Origin: Bdellovibrionales bacterium
Lineage (GTDB): Bacteria > Bdellovibrionota > Bdellovibrionia > Bdellovibrionales > UBA1609
Assembly: GCA_007121385.1 (NCBI GenBank)
Contig: SKLV01000004.1
Location: forward strand, 1-61,289
DNA length: 61,289 bases
Direction: 5' to 3'
Position numbers and translations under genes: made by a program. The first letter of the stretch is position 1. The number at the start of each line of letters is the position of its first letter. Positions 47,802 to 57,357 of this stretch are shown one piece after another. The notes beneath the pieces were generated by a model. The model saw nothing but the letters and a program-made list of their open reading frames with translations. It did no database searches and was not told where the DNA came from.

Positions 47802-49457
47802 GTGGGCAATATTGAAGGAAGTCTTTGGCTTTTGCAGGCTCTTGCCAAAATGGGAGTGCGGGAGTTTTGCCTCTGTCCTGGGTCACGAAATGCCCCTTTA
47901 GTCGAGCTACTCTCTCGCTCCCAAGGTCTTAAGGTCTGGACTTTTTTTGAAGAGAGATCGGCCGGATTCTTTGCCTTGGGACGAGCCCAAGTGCGAGGCG
48001 GGCCTGTGGCTGTTGTCACCACCTCAGGGACGGCTGCGGCCGAATTGCTCCCGGCCTGCATAGAGGCTCACTATCTTGGAGTTCCCCTTCTGTGGGTGAC
48101 CGCAGACCGTCCTAAGAGCTATCGCCTTCAAGGGGCTCCCCAGAGCATTGAACAAGTGGGGCTGTTCTCTGCCTATGTGCAGTCCTGTTTGGACATCAGC
48201 TTTGCTGATGGGGAAGAGGTCTGCAAAAATGAGATTCGCAAACTCAGTCTCTGGGATCAAAAGGGCCCAGCGCAATTGAATTTATGTTTTGATGAGCCTT
48301 TGGTGAATGCTCCTATTCCAGAGTCCCAAGTCCTTGACTTCTCACCAGACCAGGAGGCTGCCTTCGGAGGCCGACCAAGGGGGCTAAAGAGCTTGGATTT
48401 GCCTTCGGTAAACTTTGTGGAGCAATTTGCCCGACAGAGCCGACAGCCTTTGGTGATTGTGGGGGGCTTGCCCCTCTGGGCCCGATCCCCAGTGGCCGAG
48501 CTCTTGAGCGCCCTCGGCGCCCCCTGCATCACGGAGGCCCCCTCGGGTCTGCGCCAAGGGCCTCAATCCTTGGCGGGTTTGCGTTGGTTGAGTGATGATT
48601 TTGTTTTGCGTGAGGCCATAAGGTCGCAAGAAGTAGATGGAATTTTGCGCCTCGGTGGGGTCCCCTCCCTGCGTCTGTGGCGCGACTTGGAATACGAGTT
48701 GAGAGATCTTCCTGTCCTGTCTCTGGCTTGGCCCCCCTTTTCTGGTCTCAGTGAGGGGCGTGCCAAGACGTTGGATTTAGAGTCTATTCTCGCTGAGCCC
48801 AGTCAGATCTTAAAATTTCTGACTCCTTGGTCCATCAGCGCAATAGAGAGGCTTAGGGAAAGAGATCAGCGGCGTCGCCAGCAGATGGACTCAATGCTCG
48901 CCACCGAGCCTCTCTCCGAGTGGGCTTGGGTTCGCCATTTTTCAGGGGTCATTGGGGATCACTCTCAGGTCTTTTTGGGCAACAGTTTGCCCATTCGGGA
49001 ATGGGACCTCTGGGCGGTGCAGGAGGAAAAGAACTGGCGGATTCATGCCAACCGAGGGGCCAATGGAATCGATGGACTCGTCTCCACCTTTTTAGGTCTA
49101 GTGAGGGGGGGCGAGGAGCAGAACTGGGCCCTTTTAGGGGACCTCAGCGCTCTCTATGACTTGGCCGGATTGTGGCCCCTTGCCCAAGTGGAGAAAGAGT
49201 GGGGCGTCCCGGTTCAGCTCGTGGTGGTCAACAATGGTGGGGGGCAAATTTTTCGCTCCCTCTATCAAAACCCCATCTATCAAAATAGCCATCAGCTGGA
49301 TTTTAGCCATTGGGCCAAGATGTGGGGTCTTGGCTACCGCCGGGTGCAGAAGCCGGAGGACCTAAAGCCCCTTGACTCTGGGTCCATGATCTTTGAAGTT
49401 TGTCCTGACAATCAGGCGACTCAGCGCCTGGAACAGGCTTTAAAGAGAGGACTATGA
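47802..49457 (+). CDS. menD: SEPHCHC synthase
   Basis: CPGSRNAPLVELL; ERSAGFFALGRAQ; NRGANGIDGLVSTFLGL; VVVNNGGGQIF. Confidence 0.93.
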   Translation: MGNIEGSLWLLQALAKMGVREFCLCPGSRNAPLVELLSRSQGLKVWTFFEERSAGFFALGRAQVRGGPVAVVTTSGTAAAELLPACIEAHYLGVPLLWVTADRPKSYRLQGAPQSIEQVGLFSAYVQSCLDISFADGEEVCKNEIRKLSLWDQKGPAQLNLCFDEPLVNAPIPESQVLDFSPDQEAAFGGRPRGLKSLDLPSVNFVEQFARQSRQPLVIVGGLPLWARSPVAELLSALGAPCITEAPSGLRQGPQSLAGLRWLSDDFVLREAIRSQEVDGILRLGGVPSLRLWRDLEYELRDLPVLSLAWPPFSGLSEGRAKTLDLESILAEPSQILKFLTPWSISAIERLRERDQRRRQQMDSMLATEPLSEWAWVRHFSGVIGDHSQVFLGNSLPIREWDLWAVQEEKNWRIHANRGANGIDGLVSTFLGLVRGGEEQNWALLGDLSALYDLAGLWPLAQVEKEWGVPVQLVVVNNGGGQIFRSLYQNPIYQNSHQLDFSHWAKMWGLGYRRVQKPEDLKPLDSGSMIFEVCPDNQATQRLEQALKRGL

Positions 49458-50215
49458 TTCAGCTTATTGCCCTGCATGGATTTCTCAACCGCGGAGATCT
49501 TTTTGATCAAACTCTGGGCCACTGGGCCGCGGACCATCCAGAATTGGAGTTCAGCGCCTGGGCGCCCGATCTCTTTTCCCCAGACAGCCCTCTGTCTGCA
49601 GACTTGACCATGTCTGAATGGGCCGAGCGCTTTTGCGAGCTGGTGGAAGTGCACACTCATCCCGAGGAGCCCCGGGTGATCATGGGCTACTCAATGGGGG
49701 GGCGTTTGGCCATGCAGGTGCTCTTGGCTTACCCTCAGCTCTGGTCAGCAGGAGTACTCATTTCCGCCCATCCTGGGGAAGAGGACAATGCTCAACGCCA
49801 GGAATGGCGTGAGTCATGGATGGATCGATTTTCTTCCGAGGAGAACTTTTCCCAAGTTGTGAATGAGTGGCAAAGTCAGGAGCTTCTCGCTTCTTCTCCG
49901 GGAAAAAAGTATAAGGTGAGGGAGGAGGACTTTGATCGGGAGGCCTTGGCTTTGGCCCTGGCAAGGTGGGACCGAACCCAACATCTCTTTTCCCTTGAGG
50001 AGGTGGAGGACATAGGCCGTCCTCTGCTGTGGTGTTGGGGCCAACAAGATGGTGTTTACTCTCAACTCTACCGTCAGCTCAAGGAGCAGGGAATCCCAGG
50101 GCAGTGGACGGAGGTTCCAGGGGCGGGGCACCGGGTGCCCGTGGATGCCCCACGGGAACTGGCTTCGGCTATGGTCAAATTTTTACAGTCCATAGGACTG
50201 GGAGGTCAAAAGTGA
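49454..50215 (+). CDS. menH: SHCHC synthase-like alpha/beta hydrolase
   Basis: LHGFLNRGDLFDQ; MGYSMGGRLAMQVLL; GAGHRVPVDAP; ATGA overlap with menD. Confidence 0.85.
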   Translation: MIQLIALHGFLNRGDLFDQTLGHWAADHPELEFSAWAPDLFSPDSPLSADLTMSEWAERFCELVEVHTHPEEPRVIMGYSMGGRLAMQVLLAYPQLWSAGVLISAHPGEEDNAQRQEWRESWMDRFSSEENFSQVVNEWQSQELLASSPGKKYKVREEDFDREALALALARWDRTQHLFSLEEVEDIGRPLLWCWGQQDGVYSQLYRQLKEQGIPGQWTEVPGAGHRVPVDAPRELASAMVKFLQSIGLGGQK

Positions 50216-50427
50216 GTGAAGTGAAGCTTTCAGATGGTGGACAATTTATGGAGCTTAAAACGACTGACAATCAATTGGTTCAGATTCGGCGTTCGGCTGT
50301 AGGAGCTGTGGAAGAAGTTCCGGGCACCAGTCGGTCTGGGGGCCATTTGCGAGTCTATGTGGGAGGCTATCGCTTCTCCATAGAGGCCAAGGTTGAAGAT
50401 GTGATGGAAAAGTTAAAGGAGAGTTAA
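50212..50427 (+). CDS. conserved-looking 71-aa hypothetical protein inside the men operon
   Basis: GTG at 50212 overlapping the menH stop (GTGA): MSEVKLSDGGQFMELKTTDNQLVQIRRSAVGAVEEVPGTSRSGGHLRVYVGGYRFSIEAKVEDVMEKLKES. Confidence 0.7.
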   Translation: MSEVKLSDGGQFMELKTTDNQLVQIRRSAVGAVEEVPGTSRSGGHLRVYVGGYRFSIEAKVEDVMEKLKES

Positions 50428-50430
50428 AAT

Positions 50431-51297
50431 ATGCAATTAGACAAAGAAAGAGAGGGTGGACCGAAGGGGACCTCTGATCCCGTGGTTTGGATGCCGGTCA
50501 AAAAGTTTCAAGACATACGGCTCGAGCGCTCTCAGGACGGAATTGCAAAGATCACTATCAATCGCCCTGAGGTCCGCAATGCTTTTCGCCCGCAAACCGT
50601 TCTTGAACTGCAGGAGGCTTTTTATTGGGTCCGGGAGGAACCGGAGATTGGCGTGGTGATTCTCACTGGAGAGGGCAAAGAGGCCTTTTGCGCCGGAGGT
50701 GATCAGAAAGTCCGTGGTCATGCGGGTTATGTTGGAAAAGATGGAGTGCCGCGATTAAATATTTTGGATGTGCAAAAGCAGATTCGCTCCCTTCCCAAGC
50801 CTGTCGTAGCCATGGTGGCTGGTTATGCCATTGGCGGCGGTCATGTTCTCCATGTGGTCTGTGATTTGACCATCGCAGCCGACAATGCCCGCTTTGGACA
50901 AACAGGTCCAAAAGTGGGCTCTTTTGATGGAGGCCTCGGATCTAGCTACCTGGCCCGGATTGTGGGGCAAAAGAAAGCTCGGGAAATTTGGTATCTTTGC
51001 CGGCAGTACTCCGCCGCAGAAGCTTTAGAGATGGGCTTGGTGAATAAAGTGGTCCCCTATGAGCAGCTGGAAAAAGAGACTGTGGCTTGGTGTCGAGAGA
51101 TCCTGGGGCATTCACCCTTGGCTCTTCGCTGCCTTAAAGCGGCTCTCAATGCCGACTGTGATGGTCAGATGGGTTTGCTGGACTTAGCGGGTAACGCCAC
51201 TCTGCTCTACTATATGTCTGAGGAAGCCAAGGAAGGTAAAAACGCTTTTGTCGAGAAGCGAGAGCCGGATTTTAGCCAGTTTCCACGCCTACCCTGA
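50431..51297 (+). CDS. menB: 1,4-dihydroxy-2-naphthoyl-CoA synthase
   Basis: Crotonase fold; [56 protein letters not shown]. Confidence 0.95.
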   Translation: MQLDKEREGGPKGTSDPVVWMPVKKFQDIRLERSQDGIAKITINRPEVRNAFRPQTVLELQEAFYWVREEPEIGVVILTGEGKEAFCAGGDQKVRGHAGYVGKDGVPRLNILDVQKQIRSLPKPVVAMVAGYAIGGGHVLHVVCDLTIAADNARFGQTGPKVGSFDGGLGSSYLARIVGQKKAREIWYLCRQYSAAEALEMGLVNKVVPYEQLEKETVAWCREILGHSPLALRCLKAALNADCDGQMGLLDLAGNATLLYYMSEEAKEGKNAFVEKREPDFSQFPRLP

Positions 51298-51310
51298 GGA
51301 GAGATATCGA

Positions 51311-52201
51311 ATGACTCATTGGTGGACCGCCTTTCGTCCCAAAACCTTGTCTGCAGCAGTGGTTCCCGTGGTGGTGGGGACGGCCCTGGTGCCCACTTTT
51401 GGAGGTGAGATCCTCTGGTGGGTCACTGGTCTGGCTTTATTCGCCGCCCTGATGATTCAGCTGGCCACCAACCTCTTCAATGATGTCATAGACTTCAAAA
51501 AAGGAGCTGATACAGAGGCGAGGCTGGGACCCACTCGGGTCACTCAGAGTGGGATGATTTCTGAGAAGGGAGTTTTTTGGGCCGCCATAGGTTTTTTACT
51601 TTTAGCCTTTCTCGCTGGAATCCCCCTAGTTCTACACGGGGGATGGCCTATTGTCGCAATAGGTTTGGTGTCCCTGTTTTTAGCTTATGCCTACACAGGA
51701 GGGCCATTCCCCTTGGCCTACCTTGGTTTGGGCGAGATCTTTGTGGTGCTTTTTTTCGGTCTTATTGCTGTGGGTGGAGTTTTTTACCTGCATACGCTCA
51801 GCTTTCATCCTGCGGCGGCAGTGGCCGGATTGCAGGTGGGCTTCTTGGCCACCGCTCTTTTGGTGATTAACAATATTCGTGATCGGGAACAGGACCTAAA
51901 AGCCCACAAAAAAACCTTGGCTGTTCGCTTTGGTCTGCGGTTTTCTCGTGTGGAGTTGCTGTTAATCTATCTGCTGAGCTTTGGTTTAGGAGCCTATTGG
52001 TTTATGCAGGGGCTTTGGCTTATGGCTTTTTTGCCCTTGGTGGTTTGGCCTCTGGTGCGCCAAGTGATCCACCAAGTTTTTTTCACTCAGCCGGGGGCTC
52101 ATTACAATGAGTTACTGGGAAAAGCAGCAGCCATTCATGTTCTGTTTGGAGTCCAGCTGGTTTTTGCCTTGGTGGTCAGCGGATTTTTACAGTGGCCTTA
52201 G
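51311..52201 (+). CDS. menA: 1,4-dihydroxy-2-naphthoate polyprenyltransferase
   Basis: AFRPKTLSAAVVPVVVGTALV; NLFNDVIDFKKGADTEARLGPTR; NNIRDREQDLKAHKKTLAVRFG. ATG at 51311. Confidence 0.93.
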   Translation: MTHWWTAFRPKTLSAAVVPVVVGTALVPTFGGEILWWVTGLALFAALMIQLATNLFNDVIDFKKGADTEARLGPTRVTQSGMISEKGVFWAAIGFLLLAFLAGIPLVLHGGWPIVAIGLVSLFLAYAYTGGPFPLAYLGLGEIFVVLFFGLIAVGGVFYLHTLSFHPAAAVAGLQVGFLATALLVINNIRDREQDLKAHKKTLAVRFGLRFSRVELLLIYLLSFGLGAYWFMQGLWLMAFLPLVVWPLVRQVIHQVFFTQPGAHYNELLGKAAAIHVLFGVQLVFALVVSGFLQWP

Positions 52202-53184
52202 TGAGGTTAAAAGGAGTCGGCCTGAGCCCCTATGAACTGAAGCGGGTGGATCAGAGAGGGGTGGTGTCGGGAACTCTGCTTCGCTGCGAGTTTTCCTCTG
52301 AAGACCAAAAAGCATCCTCCTTGGTGGGCTACTCCTGTTTGCAAACTTGGCCTTCGCTGGGAGAGCCTCGCTGGGAGGGCCTGATTCCTCTATTGAAATT
52401 AGGTGAGGAGGCCCACCGCCAGTCCCTCTTGCTTCAGCGGTGTTTGGAGATGGCCGCTGAGGACGCTCAAGCCAGAGGCCAGGGGCGAGCTCTTTTGGGC
52501 GAGACAGTGGAGTTGCCCTCAAGTCACGCGTTGATCTGGTGGCCGGAACCGGGAGAAAAGAGCTCCCAGCTCTCGGCCGACTGGCTTAGGCAAAAAGTCA
52601 CTTATGATTTTTTTAAGCTTAAGATATCGGCCCAGCAGGTGCAGACAGAGCCAGGAGCTCTCAAGAATTTTGTGGAGTCCCTGGGGCCAGAGCATAGGCT
52701 TCGCTTGGACTTTAATTCCAGTTTTAGATCCTCTGGGGAGTTTTTGACCTGGTGGAGGGGAGTGGAAGATTGGCTAAGGCCCTTTGTGGACTTTATGGAG
52801 GACCCTGTGGACAGTGGGAGCCTTCAGGAGTGGCAAGAGCTAGAGCAAGCGGCTCCGGTGGCCGCTGATCGGCAGTCAGAGCCAGAGGTTTTGCAAGCTG
52901 CCAGCATCAGGATTTGGAAGCCTCTGGTTCATCGTGAGCCCCAGTCTCCGCGAGTGGTCACTACCACCAATTTAGATCACCCCTTGGGGCAGGCCTATGC
53001 CGCTTTTAAATCCATAAAGAGACCTCCGGAGACTTGTGGCCTTCAGACGGCCCATGTCTACGAGCGAGACGCCTTCTCCGAGAGTATAAGCTACGATGGG
53101 CCTCGTATGAGGTTTTGCTCTGAAGGCTTAGGTTTTGGATTTACTCCTCAGTTGGAGTCTTTAGATTGGATCAGTCTGGATTAA
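52192..53184 (+). CDS. menC: o-succinylbenzoate synthase
   Basis: Enolase-superfamily pattern (FFKLKIS, RLRLDFNSSF, FMEDPVD, VAADRQ) between menA and menE. GTG start at 52192 or 52201. Confidence 0.8.
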   Translation: MALVRLKGVGLSPYELKRVDQRGVVSGTLLRCEFSSEDQKASSLVGYSCLQTWPSLGEPRWEGLIPLLKLGEEAHRQSLLLQRCLEMAAEDAQARGQGRALLGETVELPSSHALIWWPEPGEKSSQLSADWLRQKVTYDFFKLKISAQQVQTEPGALKNFVESLGPEHRLRLDFNSSFRSSGEFLTWWRGVEDWLRPFVDFMEDPVDSGSLQEWQELEQAAPVAADRQSEPEVLQAASIRIWKPLVHREPQSPRVVTTTNLDHPLGQAYAAFKSIKRPPETCGLQTAHVYERDAFSESISYDGPRMRFCSEGLGFGFTPQLESLDWISLD

Positions 53185-54371
53185 TGATGAGCTTTTTAGG
53201 ATCAACCACTGAGGCTCTTAATATTGATTGGGATCAAGAGAGGGCCAGTCATCTTTTGTTGAATGATCGTTGGCCTCAGTCTGTGCGAGAGGGCTTAACG
53301 AAGTGGACCCAACAGGTCAGGCAGGAGTGGCCGGGGCTCATATGGTTGGCCACCTCGGGGACAACTGGCCGAAGTGGATATCGATTGGTGGGCTTGTCCC
53401 GCCAAGCTCTTTTGAGCTCAGCGCTGGCAGTGAATCGACATTTGCAGGTTCTCCAATCGGATCACTGGTTTTGTCCTCTTCCTCTTTTTCATGTAGGTGG
53501 TTTGGCCATTTTGGCCCGGTCTTTTCAAGCTGGACTGGCAGCTCCAGCCATCTGGAACGAAGCCTGGGACCCACAAGAATTTTGTTTGGCCCTTGGCGAC
53601 AGTCGGGCCACTTTAGCCTCTCTGGTTCCCACTCAAGTCTATGACTTAGTATCAAAGGGGCTTAAAGCGCCTTCTGTACTCAGGGCTCTTGTGGTGGGGG
53701 GAGGAGCCCTAAGTCCATTCCTGTACCAGAGAGCTAGGGAACTCAACTGGCCTCTTTTGCCCAGCTACGGGATGACGGAGTGCTCGTCGCAAGTGGCAAC
53801 AGCCTTATTGAGCTCCTTGGATCGGCCTGCTCAAGATTTTGCGGAGGATTTGCCTGAGCTGAGAAGGCTGGAGCACATTCAGTGGGCCACTGATGTAGGC
53901 TCTCAAGTATTACGAATTAAGAGCCCATCTCTTCTTACAGCCGTGATTGAGGTGGATTTACGGAATCCGGGAGCTTTTGCCTATGACCCTAAGCAAGAGG
54001 GATGGTTTCAAACTGAAGATATTGTGAGCTTAGAAGGCGAGAACTCCCTGCGCTTTATAGGTCGGGTGGGGGAGACTCTTAAAGTGAGCGGAGAGTTGGT
54101 CAATTTGCATTTCCTCAATTCTCGACTCCAAGAAATGATTATGGAGAGGGACCCTTCTCGGATTCAGAGTCTAGTGGTGGTGGCCAGAGCCTGCCCCCGT
54201 CGTGGTCATAATATGATCTTACTTGCTGAGAAAGATGTGCCTCTCCAGTGGGTGGAAGATCTTCGGCAGACTTACGATCAGTCTGTTTTCCCCTACGAGA
54301 GGATGACTGCTGTGGAGTGGGTGGATAAAATCCCTCGCAACTCCATGGGTAAAGTCCAATGGGGCCGGTAA
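53184..54371 (+). CDS. menE: o-succinylbenzoate-CoA ligase
   Basis: IWLATSGTTGRSGYRLVGLS; LPSYGMTECSSQVA; GWFQTEDIVS; IPRNSMGKVQ. TAATG overlap with menC. Confidence 0.9.
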   Translation: MMSFLGSTTEALNIDWDQERASHLLLNDRWPQSVREGLTKWTQQVRQEWPGLIWLATSGTTGRSGYRLVGLSRQALLSSALAVNRHLQVLQSDHWFCPLPLFHVGGLAILARSFQAGLAAPAIWNEAWDPQEFCLALGDSRATLASLVPTQVYDLVSKGLKAPSVLRALVVGGGALSPFLYQRARELNWPLLPSYGMTECSSQVATALLSSLDRPAQDFAEDLPELRRLEHIQWATDVGSQVLRIKSPSLLTAVIEVDLRNPGAFAYDPKQEGWFQTEDIVSLEGENSLRFIGRVGETLKVSGELVNLHFLNSRLQEMIMERDPSRIQSLVVVARACPRRGHNMILLAEKDVPLQWVEDLRQTYDQSVFPYERMTAVEWVDKIPRNSMGKVQWGR

Positions 54372-54387
54372 TTCTAGTCGAGTTAAA

Positions 54388-56130
54388 TTAATGCCCAGAG
54401 TTGATTTGAGTTAAGTTTTTAAAGCTTGATCTTTCTAACATCTCGTAAAAATCTCGCCGTTGACCAACTGCCAGGATTTCAATTTCCCTCATATCTCTTT
54501 TAATATGATAGGCGATTCTCAATCGCAGTCCCTCTAGGTTCACTTTGTGACGACGGACCCGATGCTTTCTAAAAACATTATGGGCCAGTACACCATTGGT
54601 ATAGGGGCTTTGGGCAATCTGGGGGAAAATCTCATGGACCAATCGGTCAGCCACGGAGGCGTTGCCCAGGCTAGCTAAATTTTTTTGTACCTTCAAGGAA
54701 AGAGGAGCGAGAGAGTGGGGTCGGGAATAATTTGGAGTCGATGGGAGCGATGATTTCGGGGGAGAGTCTGGATGGGGGCTTTGAGTCTTTCTCTTGTTGG
54801 GGTTGGGTGCTGCCGGAGAACTGGATTTCTTAAGCCAGGCTTCTTCACCAGAGAGCCAAAGAGCCTTAGTGCGAGCGACTGGGGGTGAAGCCTTTTGAGC
54901 GGGCCTGACTATGGGAGATCGCAGTGACTGTATTTGTCTTCTCAATTCTGCAAGCTCCGACTTCATGGCTTTACGGAGGGAGTACTCCAGTTGACCACTT
55001 TGGAATTTATGCAGGACAAGACCTACTGAAACATAGTCAAAGAGTTCAAGGAGAATTGAGGAGACCCCTGATTTATAACCCATATTCTTTATACTTTTTT
55101 GAGCTAGGTCACGATCATAATCGAGAAAGCTAAGGGGCTCTGGGTGCATGCTGCTGAAGACAGCTTTTTCTACAAGAGGCAAAATTTCAATCAGCTGATA
55201 AAACAACATTTCTTTGATTGAGGCCACTTCAAAAGATTCAAATTTGTGTCTTAAAGAGATTAATTTTTTACTCGCTGAAGCATCGATTCCTCTAACGAGT
55301 TTGTCCAGCTCCGTGGGCTCCTGTTGGGCTTTGAAGTCCATGTAAACTTGCCGATACTCCAGTTGACTAGGGCCTCTTTCCAGGACAAAGAGGAGAAAGT
55401 CATTGATGGCTTTATCTCGCCGGGGCCAAAGGTACTCATCGATATACATTTTAAGATTAGTTATAAGAAATTGATCAAAGTCTTCATCTACATCCAGTCC
55501 ACTGTTAAGAAACTGGTGCTTGAAACGATCCTGGTGGTGCTGGGGGTGCATAGAAACAAGGGTTCTAGTCACAAATTCAGTAAAAAGGGGCCCATGTGGA
55601 AGGTTCGCAAATTCTTCCCGCTGGCTGAGTTGCCAGATCAGGGATCTGTACAGCTCTTGGGCCAGTTTCTTGGCCAGACGGGGAGGGGCTGAGCCCGATC
55701 CAAAAAGGGCAAGGGGATCCTCTGAGTCGGCCCCCGACCAATGGGAGAGTATGCTTCGAATTTCCTCAAAGTTGGCATCTGTAGGAGAGAGCAGAGAGAG
55801 ATTAAGCTGGCGGGTGAGCTGCTCAAACCAAAAGCGGCGAAGCTGAGTCTGTGTGGGGGAGGTCTTTTCTAGAAAGAGGGCCACCTCGCTGAGTTGATCG
55901 AAGGCCTCTACAAGGTCTTTAGCCTCTTCCAACTTGAGCAGCTCAGGCCGCGAAATCCCAAAAATTTCCTGAGCTCGAGCGGAAGAAAGGGAAAAAATCG
56001 GTTCCCCCTTCTCTAAGAGCGAGGAGCAGAGTTGGGGGAGTTGAGAAGGGGCCCCGGAGCCGGCAGCCACTCGCTCTGGAAAAGCTCCCAGGAAGACAAA
56101 TGGGAAGGTCAATAGCCAAAAATTTTTCAT
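54388..56130 (-). CDS. exported protein with Pro/Ser-rich linker and C-terminal RelE/ParE-like domain
   Basis: Signal peptide MKNFWLLTFPFVFLGAFPERVAAG; C-terminus SLKVQKNLASLGNASVADRLVHEIFPQIAQSPY..HKVNLEGLRLRIAYHIKRDMREIEILAVGQRRDFYEML. Listed ORF start (56538) is too far upstream; ATG 56130 preferred. Confidence 0.7.
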   Translation of the reverse strand: MKNFWLLTFPFVFLGAFPERVAAGSGAPSQLPQLCSSLLEKGEPIFSLSSARAQEIFGISRPELLKLEEAKDLVEAFDQLSEVALFLEKTSPTQTQLRRFWFEQLTRQLNLSLLSPTDANFEEIRSILSHWSGADSEDPLALFGSGSAPPRLAKKLAQELYRSLIWQLSQREEFANLPHGPLFTEFVTRTLVSMHPQHHQDRFKHQFLNSGLDVDEDFDQFLITNLKMYIDEYLWPRRDKAINDFLLFVLERGPSQLEYRQVYMDFKAQQEPTELDKLVRGIDASASKKLISLRHKFESFEVASIKEMLFYQLIEILPLVEKAVFSSMHPEPLSFLDYDRDLAQKSIKNMGYKSGVSSILLELFDYVSVGLVLHKFQSGQLEYSLRKAMKSELAELRRQIQSLRSPIVRPAQKASPPVARTKALWLSGEEAWLKKSSSPAAPNPNKRKTQSPHPDSPPKSSLPSTPNYSRPHSLAPLSLKVQKNLASLGNASVADRLVHEIFPQIAQSPYTNGVLAHNVFRKHRVRRHKVNLEGLRLRIAYHIKRDMREIEILAVGQRRDFYEMLERSSFKNLTQINSGH

Positions 56131-56226
56131 GGGAAAAAGAGGTCTAACGAGAAATACTGCGCAGCGCAATAAAGTTCTCCTAGGCGGGTAAAATTTTTGC
56201 TGATCCGGCTCATAGAATGGGCAAAA

Positions 56227-57354
56227 ATGAAGCCTATGAAAGCAAAACCAAGAGTTCAGGGGCTCCTTATTCGATTTTTTTTGGCTGTGGCCTGGATGGC
56301 GGCCTTGGGACTGAGGCCGAGTTCTCTGCAGGCCCACTCCTGGGTTGGGGTCTATAAGGACCAAGTGGACTCCGTGGTCGTCGTTCTCGGCCAGGGCGTT
56401 TGTGCAGGCTCCCTGGTGAGTGAAGACTTGGTCCTCACGGCATGGCATTGTGTCCCTTATCTGAGAACGGTTTTTGTCGTTTTGAGAAATCCAGAGGTTC
56501 GCCTGAGGGCGCAAGTGATTGATCGGGATCGTCGTCACGACTTAGCCCTTTTGCGTTTAGAGAAACCTGTGGAAGGAAGAAAGGTTTTGCGTCTGGCAGG
56601 AAGGAGTTCAGACTCTCAGGAGTCCTCGCTGCAGGAGGGCGACCCTGTGGCCACCATTGGCCACCCCCTGGCCATTTCTACCCGATGGCTAAGTGGTGTT
56701 CTTCTTGATGATCGAGCCTACCTGATCTCTGCGGGAATTGTTTCTAAGATCAATGAGAAGAATATTATCAGCGATCTATCGTTAAGCCCTGGAAACTCAG
56801 GGGGACCACTCTTGAATCAAAAAGGGGAGATGGTGGGAGTGGCCTCAGCTAAATTGGTTGGCCTAGCAGCTGGACAAATTGGCTATTTTACCCCAGTGGA
56901 GAAAGCGACTCCCTTAATGGAGAATTCGGAGAAGAAAGGTCCCTTGCCTTGGTGGTGGGCAGATAATAGTCAGAGGCTCTTTTTGACCCTGGTTTTAGAC
57001 CCCGTTCTTGATGAGTTGGGCCGGGACCTGAGTCATTGGGGTTTGGAATGGAGTCTTGCACTTCGAGATCGATGGCGCTGGTCCCTCGGGAGGACTCGTT
57101 GGGGGTCAAGTGAAAACATGTTGTATTGGCGAACTGGATATCTTCATCGTTTTTCTCGGCAGGGGATCGGGACCACAAGCTTAGATGTGAGTGTGGGTGA
57201 AAACTACTATCGGTTCTCTGCAGGACAAACTGGTCATGCCACTGCTTTGGCTTTGGGGCTTCAGTTGAGAACACTTAGGTTTGAGTGGGCTCGACTCTTT
57301 CACCCTGAAGTGGAGGGGAGCTCTTTCACTGTGGGCTTTGGAGTCGGGCGCTGA
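56227..57354 (+). CDS. exported trypsin-like serine protease with beta-strand-rich C-terminus
   Basis: LTAWHCV, RHDLALLRL, LSPGNSGGPLL triad; C-terminus with alternating aromatic/polar strands ending FTVGFGVGR. Confidence 0.85.
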   Translation: MKPMKAKPRVQGLLIRFFLAVAWMAALGLRPSSLQAHSWVGVYKDQVDSVVVVLGQGVCAGSLVSEDLVLTAWHCVPYLRTVFVVLRNPEVRLRAQVIDRDRRHDLALLRLEKPVEGRKVLRLAGRSSDSQESSLQEGDPVATIGHPLAISTRWLSGVLLDDRAYLISAGIVSKINEKNIISDLSLSPGNSGGPLLNQKGEMVGVASAKLVGLAAGQIGYFTPVEKATPLMENSEKKGPLPWWWADNSQRLFLTLVLDPVLDELGRDLSHWGLEWSLALRDRWRWSLGRTRWGSSENMLYWRTGYLHRFSRQGIGTTSLDVSVGENYYRFSAGQTGHATALALGLQLRTLRFEWARLFHPEVEGSSFTVGFGVGR

Positions 57355-57357
57355 AGA

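Noticed and set aside
56131-56538. N-terminal extension of the RelE-like exported protein (ORF start 56538)
   Set aside because: The extension overlaps the divergent protease gene and would bury the signal peptide; ATG at 56130 begins a clear signal sequence.
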